Part shown: positions 1 through 6,722 of the stretch, piece by piece
How the letters are laid out: every line of letters begins with the position of its first letter
Numbering within the stretch: position 1 is the first letter of the stretch
Source of the DNA: Burkholderia pseudomultivorans
GTDB taxonomy: Bacteria; Pseudomonadota; Gammaproteobacteria; Burkholderiales; Burkholderiaceae
DNA: 64,000 bases
Direction: 5' to 3'
Assembly: GCF_001718415.1 (NCBI RefSeq)
Contig: NZ_CP013378.1
Coordinates: 3,782,001 to 3,846,000 of the forward strand
Program-made: the position numbers and the translations under genes
The notes under the pieces: generated by a model
Told to the model about the DNA's origin: nothing
Databases searched by the model: none
Seen by the model: the letters and a program-made list of their open reading frames with translations, nothing else

Positions 1-354
1 CAGCGACGGCGATGCGCTGACCAGCACCACCTCGTGACCGCGCGCGCGATGCTCGCGCACGCGCTCGAGCATCTCCGGACGCACGAGGCGCGGCAGATAC
101 GCGTCGACGAACCTGCGCGCCTGTGCATCGAGCGCATCCTCGCGCATCGCGCCGAACGCGAACCATGCGAACTTCGCTTTCGCATCGCCGCGCGACACCA
201 GCCCGGCCTTCATCGCGACGATCCACGGCAGCGCGCGCAGTCCGGCCCACGCGAAGCGCGGCAGGCCGACCGTCTCGAGGACGAAATGGCGAAAGCTGTC
301 GGAAGTCGTGATGGTGCCGTCGAAATCGAATGCGGCGACGATGCGGTCGGTCAT
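1..354 (-). CDS. HAD-superfamily (subfamily IB) phosphatase, 3' part outside window
   Basis: The frame opens with ATG at 354 and runs off the left edge, so only the first ~118 residues are visible. Residues 10-14 read DFDGT, the HAD motif I with the nucleophilic aspartate and the acid/base aspartate two residues later. Near residue 112 the sequence VVLVSAS matches motif II (conserved serine after a hydrophobic strand). The helical cap between them fits subfamily IB, the SerB/phosphoserine-phosphatase-like group. It is probably a cytoplasmic phosphomonoesterase; the substrate cannot be told from this part. It follows the tel operon in the same direction but is separated by about 140 bases, so co-transcription is not shown. 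Confidence 0.85.
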   Translation of the reverse strand, partial: MTDRIVAAFDFDGTITTSDSFRHFVLETVGLPRFAWAGLRALPWIVAMKAGLVSRGDAKAKFAWFAFGAMREDALDAQARRFVDAYLPRLVRPEMLERVREHRARGHEVVLVSASPSL

Positions 355-441
355 GGAATGGCAGCGGGAAAGCGATGAGATGCCCGGGAAGATAGCAGAC
401 TCGCGCCCGCTCGCGCGAAACGGCGCGCCGCAACGGCGAAC

Positions 442-465
442 GCGCACGCCGATGCGTGCGCTTTT
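442..465 (+). terminator. Hairpin followed by TTTT between the tel operon and the HAD gene
   Basis: A perfect 8-bp stem (GCGCACGC at 442-449 with GCGTGCGC at 454-461, loop CGAT) is followed on the + strand by TTTT. It points in the + direction although both flanking genes are on the minus strand, so its role as a terminator is uncertain. On the minus strand the hairpin has no U-run. Confidence 0.35.
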
Positions 466-495
466 CCCGTTCGCTCGTCGTTCGACGCCGACGGC

Positions 496-1362
496 TCAGC
501 GCGGCGGCCGCGCCGCCAGCGCCGCGGGCAGCACGACGTTCATCAGGTGATCGGCGCGCGACAACAGATCGATCACGCGCTCGTCGAGTCCGCGCAACTG
601 CGCGGGCTGCATGCGGATCTGCTGGAGCGCCTGGCCGACGATGTTGCGACGATCGAACAGCGTGCGCTCGAGCCCCGCGTCGTCCGGCACGCGCACGACG
701 TCCGACACCGCGCTCAATGCGGCGAGCACGACGACGAGATTCTCCTCCGCATGACGAAGCTTGGCGGCGAGCGCCTCGGTGCGGCGCGGGAAGAAGCCGA
801 GCGACTGCTTGAGCGCACCGAGCGCCGCGCGGTAATCGACCGGGGCCGACGACGCGCCGAACCAGCGCTCGAACATGCCGGCCTTGCGCGTGGCCTGCGC
901 CAGCATCCCGGCCATCATGTCGGCCGCGCCGAGTTCGTTGAATTCGCGCGTCGTCGCCGCGACCGCTTCGACGAGATCGCCTGCGGTTTCGAGCGCGCTG
1001 TCGCCGATCGTCGCGACGCTGGCCAGCTTCAGCGGCACCAGCTGGCGGATATACCGCTCGATGCGCGGCGCGCAGTCGGGATAGAGATTCGGAAAGCGGG
1101 CCTGCGCCGCGCGGAAGCACGATTCGAGCAGCGGATGGTTCGCTTCGCCGAACAGCGCGCGGCCGGGCGCATCGAGCGGCGCCGCCTGCGCAGGCTTGGG
1201 CGGCGCGGGACCGAGGTCGAGCGCCTTCGGCACCGGCCGCTCGGGCGCGCGCGCGGCAGCCGCGCCGGCAGCGGACGGCGCGTCGAACGCAAGACGCCCG
1301 GGCGTGCGCTCGGGCGTCGTATCGAACTCGAGCCGTTTCGGCTCGTCGGACCGGTTCGTCAT
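496..1362 (-). CDS. Unknown protein, last gene of the telA-terD operon
   Basis: This 288-aa protein has an N-terminal low-complexity Pro/Ala-rich stretch (about residues 1-85) and a predominantly helical remainder. No catalytic motif or membrane segment is visible. I do not recognise a family. It follows terD by 51 bases in the same direction and so probably belongs to the tellurite-type operon. The order of helices in the second half (a helix rich in A/V, a D/A-rich loop, a basic-aromatic FERWFGA segment, then a long helix) loosely resembles the TelA protein at the operon's other end. It could be a degenerate TelA relative or adaptor, but that is only inference. Confidence 0.75.
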   Translation of the reverse strand: MTNRSDEPKRLEFDTTPERTPGRLAFDAPSAAGAAAARAPERPVPKALDLGPAPPKPAQAAPLDAPGRALFGEANHPLLESCFRAAQARFPNLYPDCAPRIERYIRQLVPLKLASVATIGDSALETAGDLVEAVAATTREFNELGAADMMAGMLAQATRKAGMFERWFGASSAPVDYRAALGALKQSLGFFPRRTEALAAKLRHAEENLVVVLAALSAVSDVVRVPDDAGLERTLFDRRNIVGQALQQIRMQPAQLRGLDERVIDLLSRADHLMNVVLPAALAARPPR

Positions 1363-1413
1363 CGATGCATCCTGCCCGCCGCGGCGGCTGCCCGCGCGCC
1401 GGGCTGCCGCCAG

Positions 1414-2070
1414 TCAGACGGCGCCGCCGTAGGCCCGGACGAAGTCGCCGAGACCGCGGTTGTAGCCCGCACCGACCGCCTTGAACATGAAGTGGCCGTC
1501 GCGACGATAGAAGCTGCCGACCTGCACCGACGTCTCCATCGAGAAGTCCTCTTCGAGCGCGTACTTCGCGATCACGGCGCCCGACACCTCGTCGGCGATC
1601 TGGATGTAGCTGTTGCGGACCTGCCCGAAATTCTGGCGGCGCGCTTCGGCCTGGTCGATCGTGACCACCACCGAGATTTCCTCGACGTCCTGCGCGAGCT
1701 TGGTCACGTCGATGAAGATCACCTCGTCGTCGCCGTCACCGCTGCCGGTGCGGTTGTCGCCGCTGTGGACGACGCCCAGGCACTTCGACGAAGGCATCCC
1801 GCGCTTCGGGAATTCGTCGCCGGGCTGGATGAAGGTTTCCTTGCGGTCCATCGTGCGCACTTCGCTGTTGTAGAACACGAAGTGCTGGTCCGAGATCAGC
1901 TTCGGATTGCTTTGCGCGTCGTACTTGCACAGGAACACCGACACGTCGAGATCGAAGTCCGTGCCCGTGTCCGTCGCGTTCGCGTCCCAACCGAGACCGA
2001 TGCGGAATTTCTGCGTGCCGGGCGCTTCCTTCGACAGGTTGACGCGACCGCCTTTCGACAAATTGATCAT
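1414..2070 (-). CDS. terD: TerD-family (tellurium resistance/calcium-binding) protein
   Basis: This 218-aa protein is TerD-like throughout. Residues ~25-45 hold the family signature GLGWDANATDTGTDFDLDVS, and acidic motifs such as SGDNRTGSGDGDDE (near residue 105) match the Ca2+-binding loops of the TerD/stress-protein fold. TerD proteins are cytoplasmic, often membrane-associated, and act with TerC-like membrane proteins in tellurite, phage and stress tolerance. The usual length is about 190-220 aa, so it is complete. It sits between the DUF475 membrane protein (92 bases upstream) and an unknown gene. The start MINLSKGG matches the conserved N-terminus of the family. Confidence 0.93.
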   Translation of the reverse strand: MINLSKGGRVNLSKEAPGTQKFRIGLGWDANATDTGTDFDLDVSVFLCKYDAQSNPKLISDQHFVFYNSEVRTMDRKETFIQPGDEFPKRGMPSSKCLGVVHSGDNRTGSGDGDDEVIFIDVTKLAQDVEEISVVVTIDQAEARRQNFGQVRNSYIQIADEVSGAVIAKYALEEDFSMETSVQVGSFYRRDGHFMFKAVGAGYNRGLGDFVRAYGGAV

Positions 2071-2161
2071 CTGAACTTCTCCTGCTGGAACCGCCGTTGC
2101 GCCGGCGGCAATGCCGGGCCGCCCGCTGCGGCCCCTCGTTGATCCGTACGTGCCGCGCGCG

Positions 2162-3178
2162 TCACTCGCCTGCCACCGCGGCCCGCGCTTCCCTGCGTTG
2201 CGCGACGATCGACGACCACACGGCCGCGCCGATCATCGCGGCGCCGACCAGCCCCGTCACGACCTCGGGCACGTCGAACTTCACGCCGAGGAACATGATG
2301 GCCGCGAGCGCGCCGATCGCCCAGAACGCGCCGTGCTCGAGATAGCGGTACTGCGCGAGCGTGCCCTTCTTCAGCAGCACCAGCGTCATCTCCCGGATAT
2401 AGGCCGCGCCGACGCCGAGGCCGAGTGCGATCAGGAAGATGTTGTTCGACAGCGCGAATGCGCCGATCACGCCGTCGAAGCTGAACGACGAATCGAGCAC
2501 CTCGAGATACAGGAAACCGGCGACGCCTTCGCGCACCACGCGCGTGCCGGTGTCCTCGCCGCCGACCAGGTCGCCCACGCCGTGCGCGATCACGAAGCCG
2601 ATCACACCGAACGCGCCCGCGAGCAGGAAGCTGACCTGCTCCGCGCCCGGCACGTAGAACGACGCGACGATGATGATGCCGAGCGTCAGCGCGACCTCGA
2701 GCGCCGTGATGCGGCCGAGATGGCGCATCGGGCCTTCGAGGAAGCCGATCCAGTGCTCGTCCTTCTCGGTGTCGAGCATGAACTTGAAGAACACCATCAG
2801 CAGGAACGCGCCGCCGAACGCCGACACCTCGTGATGCGCGGACGTCAGCATCGCCGCGTATTGCTCCGGCGACTCGATCGCGAGCCGCAGCGCATCCCAC
2901 AGGCCGATGTGACCAATCACCGCGACGATCAGCAGCGGGAACACGAGCCGCATGCCGAACACCGCCACCGGCAGGCCGAACACCATGAAGCGGTTGCGCC
3001 ACTTCTCCGACCAGTTCTTCAGGACCGACGCATTGACGACCGCGTTGTCGAGCGACAACGAGATTTCGAGCACGGACAGCACCGCGACGATCAGCATGTC
3101 CTTTACGCCGCCGAGGAGATAGGCCGCGACGAGCGCGAGCACCGTGAGCGACAGCGGGATCTTGAAGTCTTTCAACAT
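2162..3178 (-). CDS. DUF475 / TerC-related integral membrane protein
   Basis: The 338-aa protein starts at ATG 3178 (MLKDFKIPLSL); the same frame is open further upstream, but that part is a shadow of the VWA gene. It has about eight hydrophobic segments. The segment EISLSLDNAVVNASVL and the later EVLDSSFSFDGVIGAFALSN match the paired acidic motifs of the TerC superfamily (E/D in membrane helices, probably metal binding). DUF475 proteins accompany TerD and VWA genes in tellurite operons, and TerC-type proteins are thought to be a membrane anchor or metal exporter. It lies 44 bases after the VWA gene. Substrate is unknown. Confidence 0.9.
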   Translation of the reverse strand: MLKDFKIPLSLTVLALVAAYLLGGVKDMLIVAVLSVLEISLSLDNAVVNASVLKNWSEKWRNRFMVFGLPVAVFGMRLVFPLLIVAVIGHIGLWDALRLAIESPEQYAAMLTSAHHEVSAFGGAFLLMVFFKFMLDTEKDEHWIGFLEGPMRHLGRITALEVALTLGIIIVASFYVPGAEQVSFLLAGAFGVIGFVIAHGVGDLVGGEDTGTRVVREGVAGFLYLEVLDSSFSFDGVIGAFALSNNIFLIALGLGVGAAYIREMTLVLLKKGTLAQYRYLEHGAFWAIGALAAIMFLGVKFDVPEVVTGLVGAAMIGAAVWSSIVAQRREARAAVAGE

Positions 3179-3222
3179 GATGGGGAAATCGGGTTCGGGA
3201 TAAAGGAGCGTGCGGGCCGCGC

Positions 3223-3963
3223 TTACTTCGCGCGCACCCAGTCGCAGAATTCCTGCGTGATCAGCTGTTCGTAGATCTGTTCGTCGCTGATGTCGAGCGA
3301 TTCGAGATGCAGGAAGCCGACGTTCGGCATCTCGTCGGCGACTTCCGCGAGAAAGCCGAATTCGGCCGGATCGCCGACGCCGATGAGCGACCAGTACAGC
3401 GGAAAGTGCTGCGACTCGGCGAGCAGCTGGCGCACGCGCTTGCGGTCGTTCGTCGGGTTCTGGCCGTCGGTGACGAACAGCACCCATGCCGGCAGATGGC
3501 CGTTCACCGGTGCGCTGGCCGGCGCCTGCGCCGGCGCCTCGTCGCCGCCGAACAGGCGGCTCAGGAAACCGCGCTTGGCCGCGGCCTTCGGCTCCGGCGC
3601 GCGGAAGAAGAAGTCGACGATGTCGTGCATCACCGGCGCGTATTGCGTGCCGCCCCACTTGTCGATCTTGCCGTTCAGCACGTAGTCCGAGATGTACGAG
3701 CCGTAGTTGTCCGGCGTCGCGGTCGGCAGGCGGTCGAAGCCTTCGGTGAAGGTCCAGGTGTCGACTTCGCCGTTGTCGTCGAACTTCAGCGCGATGCCGA
3801 GGATCCGGTCGTGCGTGTCCTGGATCACGCCCGACTGGTAGAGCTGCTTCGCGGAGCCCGAGATGTCGAGCGCTGCGCCCACGCGCACGACGGGCGGCTT
3901 CAGGATCTGACGTTTTTCGAGGACGATCGCGACCTTCGCCGCGCGTTTCTCAAGCGTAATCAT
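3223..3963 (-). CDS. VWA-domain protein of the tellurite operon (TerF/TerY-like)
   Basis: This 246-aa protein carries a von Willebrand A fold. Residues 33-37 read DISGS, the MIDAS metal site (DxSxS), followed by FTEGFD, WGGTQYAPVMHDI and WVLFVTDGQNP, the other strands and MIDAS loops. The last ~70 residues (PLYWSLIGVGDPAEFGFL) match the C-terminal half found in TerF proteins. An internal linker (KAAAKRGFLSRLFGGDEAPAQ) interrupts the domain. VWA proteins of ter/tel loci are cytoplasmic, bind Mg2+ or Ca2+ and probably assemble TerD-type partners. It is 19 bases downstream of telA and clearly in the same operon. Confidence 0.9.
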   Translation of the reverse strand: MITLEKRAAKVAIVLEKRQILKPPVVRVGAALDISGSAKQLYQSGVIQDTHDRILGIALKFDDNGEVDTWTFTEGFDRLPTATPDNYGSYISDYVLNGKIDKWGGTQYAPVMHDIVDFFFRAPEPKAAAKRGFLSRLFGGDEAPAQAPASAPVNGHLPAWVLFVTDGQNPTNDRKRVRQLLAESQHFPLYWSLIGVGDPAEFGFLAEVADEMPNVGFLHLESLDISDEQIYEQLITQEFCDWVRAK

Positions 3964-3982
3964 GCAGGTTCTCTCAGTTTTG

Positions 3983-5062
3983 TCAGTTGTGCTTCGGAGC
4001 GAATCGGGTGATCAGGTCCTGTTCGAGCTGGCGCAGGCGCGGCGCGTCCTGCTCGCGCTGGCGCTTGCCGTCGGCGATGATCTGCGTGATGTCGTCGAAC
4101 GCGCCGAACAGCTGCTGCTGCGCGTACTCGAACGTATCGGTCGAGATCACCGGGCGCTGGCCGAGCTTCGCGACTTCCTGTGCGTTCCGGCGATTCAGAT
4201 CGGCCTGCGCGCGGATCGCCTCGTCGGCCGCGTCGTAGGTCGCGTTCGCCAGCGCCGCCGCGCGCTTGGTGCTGAGCTGTTCGAGATAGAGCGCGAATGC
4301 GTTGGTCCAGGCGGGAATCAGCACGGTCTTGATCGTCATGAACTTCGACGTCAGCGTGCGCTTCTGGTCCTGCTCCATGCGGATCTGCGGCGCGAGCTGC
4401 TTCGACATCAGCATCGCGCGGTCGAGATCGTCGAGCTTGCTTTCGAGCGCGTCGACCTTGCGCTTCACGTCGAGCAGGCGTTGCGCGGCGAACGCGTCGT
4501 CGGCCGGCTGCTGCCCGGCCGCGAGATGCGCACGCAGCGTCGCGAGCGCGGTTTCGCCGTGCGCCTTCGCCTGCGCGAGCTCCTGGTGCAGCGCGTAGTT
4601 GTCGTTGTACATCCGCTCGAGCTCGTCGATGCCGGCCTTCTGCCGCTGCGCATGGCTTTCGAGTTCGACGACGAGCGTGTCCATCCGCTTGCTCACCGAC
4701 TCGTATTGCGACAGCAGCTTTTCCTTGGTCGAGCGGAACAGGCGCGTGACCTGCGTGATCAGGCCGCCCTTGTCGGCGCCGCGCGGGTCGAGCCCCTTCG
4801 CGGTCGCAATCAGTTCGTTGAGCTTGTCGCCGAACTGGTCGGCATCGGACGCGCGCACGCTGGCGAGAATCTGCTGCGAGAACGCGGCGATCCGCGTGCC
4901 CTGCGCCGCGCCGAGCTGGTCGATTTCGTCGACGGAGATCAGGCGCGCGTGCTCGATCGCGACCGGCGCGGGAGCAGCCGTCACGACGACGGGAGACGAA
5001 GGCGGAATGGAAGGACGATCGCTGACCGCATCGGATTTCTTGTCGTCGAATAGCGGCTTCAT
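3983..5062 (-). CDS. telA: TelA-family toxic anion resistance protein
   Basis: The 359-aa protein matches the TelA/KlaA family (toxic anion resistance). It has a variable Pro-rich N-terminus (1-40), then the conserved helical region starting LISVDEIDQLG, a basic block (LITQVTRLFRSTKEKLL, near residue 105) and a long coiled-coil-rich middle (about 110-270). The conserved core LTSKFMTIKTVLIPAWTNAFALYL is near residue 235. It is soluble with no signal peptide. TelA proteins protect against tellurite and membrane-active agents by an unknown mechanism. As the first gene of the operon it has a promoter-like sequence about 100 bases upstream. Confidence 0.92.
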   Translation of the reverse strand: MKPLFDDKKSDAVSDRPSIPPSSPVVVTAAPAPVAIEHARLISVDEIDQLGAAQGTRIAAFSQQILASVRASDADQFGDKLNELIATAKGLDPRGADKGGLITQVTRLFRSTKEKLLSQYESVSKRMDTLVVELESHAQRQKAGIDELERMYNDNYALHQELAQAKAHGETALATLRAHLAAGQQPADDAFAAQRLLDVKRKVDALESKLDDLDRAMLMSKQLAPQIRMEQDQKRTLTSKFMTIKTVLIPAWTNAFALYLEQLSTKRAAALANATYDAADEAIRAQADLNRRNAQEVAKLGQRPVISTDTFEYAQQQLFGAFDDITQIIADGKRQREQDAPRLRQLEQDLITRFAPKHN

Positions 5063-5162
5063 GTGGCTACCACGTTTCCTTTTCTACTTTTTGCTGCGTG
5101 TTGTCGTGCGCGCTGCGCACTTCCGCGATGGCCGTCGCGCTCTCTCGCGGCCGGCAGACGGA

Positions 5163-5191
5163 CAATAAATGGCGTGAGCGCATGGCGTCAA
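5163..5191 (-). promoter_or_regulatory. Candidate sigma70 promoter of the telA operon
   Basis: On the minus strand TTGACG (complement of 5186-5191) is followed after 17 bases by TTATTG (complement of 5163-5168), a good -35 and a weak -10. This gives a leader of about 95 bases before telA. The rest of 5192-5407 is AT-richer than its surroundings but holds no other gene I can support. Confidence 0.5.
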
Positions 5192-5407
5192 GAAAGCCTT
5201 GCTTTCAATTTCCATTCATTTTGTAAGATTGCGGGCGGGCAAGGCGATGAACGGATGGCGTTCGTGCCGCATCGGGCCGCAGGACAGCTCAGGTTTCGAG
5301 GGCGGAATCTTACACCTGTCGCCGATGTGAAAGTTAAATGAAAAATATGAGCTTTTTGTGCGTCCGGGTGAGCGCGGGCGAATGCATGGCGTTTTTTCTA
5401 TTAGCGC

Positions 5408-5548
5408 TCACGCGGAATCGCCCTGCACGCGCCGCATGCCGAGTCGCGGGAAAATGCACCATGCCGGCCGGTCGCGAATGGTGAAGTCCCATCGTCCGTC
5501 GATATCGTCGAATGTCGCGCTGAAGTGCCGGTCGTCGGTCCATGTCAT
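5408..5548 (-). CDS. Small unknown protein, 46 aa
   Basis: ATG at 5548 opens a 46-codon frame ending in TGA at 5408. The upstream sequence gaaggcgac gives a Shine-Dalgarno-like GAAGG at fair spacing. The peptide is polar and aromatic-rich (MTWTDDRHFSATFDDIDGRW at the N-terminus) and looks like a compact beta-rich fragment rather than a random arginine-rich shadow. I do not recognise a family. It lies between the LysE gene (same strand, 56 bases upstream) and the tel operon. Could be a conserved small protein or chance. Confidence 0.45.
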   Translation of the reverse strand: MTWTDDRHFSATFDDIDGRWDFTIRDRPAWCIFPRLGMRRVQGDSA

Positions 5549-5604
5549 GTCGCCTTCATCGTTGCACGAGCCCGCGTGCGGCCCTGTTCCGTTGCATCGT
5601 CGTG

Positions 5605-6234
5605 TCAGGTCGCGCTCTTTCTGTACAGCGCGACATACCCCGCGAGCATCAACAGCAGCGATCCGCTGATCCGGTTCAGCCACTTCTCTCCGGCCGCTTT
5701 CCACACGCGCACCGAATGCACGCCCAGCAGCGCATAGCCGGTCATTCCGATGACATCGATCGTCACGATCGTCGCCGCCAGAATCGCGTACTGCGGCCCG
5801 ATCGCGTGCGACCGGTCGACGAACTGCGGCAGCAGCGCGGACATGAACAGGTAGTACTTCGGGTTGCTCATCGCGACGAAAAAGCTCTTCAGGAACGCTG
5901 TCTTGCGATCGGGCGGCGGATGATCGAGCGGCTGCGCGGCTGCGGGGCCGCCGCTCGACAGCAGCATCCGCACACCCACGTACGCGAGCCACGCCGCCCC
6001 CGCCAGTTTCAGCGTGACGAACGCCGCCTCGGACGCTTCGAGCAGCACGCCGAGACCCAGGCCGACCAGCGCGACGAGCACGACGTCAGCCGTGACCGCG
6101 CCGAGCATGCCGACCATCGCATGGCGCAGCCCGTATCGCGAGCCGTTGCTCATCGCAAGCAACACCGTCGGGCCGGGTGTCGCGACGCCGACGGACAGGA
6201 TCAGCGCAAAGGCAAGCAAGGCGGAAAGGGACAT
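5605..6234 (-). CDS. LysE/RhtB-family amino-acid exporter
   Basis: This 209-aa integral membrane protein has about six hydrophobic segments. The N-terminal motif GVATPGPTVLLAMSNGSRYG (about residues 15-35) is the signature of the LysE/RhtB translocators, and FLKSFFVAMSNPKYYLFMSALLPQF in the middle is also typical. It should export an amino acid or homoserine lactone-like compound; the substrate is not readable. The frame is open upstream to 6459, but ATG at 6234 has AAGGAG nine bases before it and gives the normal family length of ~205-210 aa. Confidence 0.92.
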   Translation of the reverse strand: MSLSALLAFALILSVGVATPGPTVLLAMSNGSRYGLRHAMVGMLGAVTADVVLVALVGLGLGVLLEASEAAFVTLKLAGAAWLAYVGVRMLLSSGGPAAAQPLDHPPPDRKTAFLKSFFVAMSNPKYYLFMSALLPQFVDRSHAIGPQYAILAATIVTIDVIGMTGYALLGVHSVRVWKAAGEKWLNRISGSLLLMLAGYVALYRKSAT

Positions 6235-6574
6235 GCTGCGGCGCTCCTTTGGGAATGGAGTGGGAAGAGCGGACGAGATTGGCGGGCGTGTCGCCGGTCT
6301 CGCGCATATCGAACGATTGTGCCGTCGACATGATAGCGAAGCGGGAAGTTGGCGGGCGAAGCGGTCGAGTTGTCGTGCGTTCGTGGTCGCGCTTCGGCGC
6401 CGCTGCACGGTGGTATTGATTTTTCGCGCCCGTACCCGGCTTTGAGCGTCGGCACTCACGCAATTAAAGGCTCACTGAAAATCAGCGAGCTGGAATCACG
6501 GACGATGAAAGAATGGCCGGCGCCGACGCCCCTTGCGGAAACGAAAATGCCCGCTTGCGCGGGCATTTGAATTC
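6235..6574. other. Intergenic region between LysE gene and tRNA-Ser; no gene seen
   Basis: Short frames exist here on both strands but have arginine-rich compositions typical of GC-rich shadows. The only clear element is the terminator near 6545. The promoter of the LysE gene should lie close to 6260-6320 but no convincing boxes were found. Confidence 0.5.
6542..6568 (-). terminator. Rho-independent terminator after tRNA-Ser
   Basis: The palindrome AAATGCCCGC-TTGC-GCGGGCATTT lies just behind the tRNA 3' end on the minus strand and is followed by TTCG then TTTCC. It ends the tRNA transcript. Confidence 0.75.
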
Positions 6575-6665
6575 TGGCGGAGAGAGGGGGATTCGAACCC
6601 CCGATAGGCGATTAACCTATACACGCTTTCCAGGCGTGCGACTTAAACCACTCATCCATCTCTCC
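6575..6665 (-). tRNA. tRNA-Ser (anticodon GGA)
   Basis: On the minus strand the gene begins GGAGAGATGG and ends CTCTCCGCCA, so CCA is encoded. The anticodon stem CACGC/GCGTG encloses CTGGAAA, giving anticodon GGA, which reads UCC/UCU serine codons. A long variable arm (GTATAGGTTAATCGCCTATC region) and GGTTCGAATCC T-arm confirm a class II serine tRNA. Length is 91 nt including CCA. Confidence 0.97.
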
Positions 6666-6722
6666 GGGAAGAACGAGAGTATAGCAAACTCTGACGGCAC
6701 CCCGCCACTCCCCCGATGAACC

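Noticed and set aside
6575..6665. tRNA-Ser as an integration site for a genomic island
   Set aside because: No integrase, no direct repeat of the tRNA 3' end and no composition change nearby.
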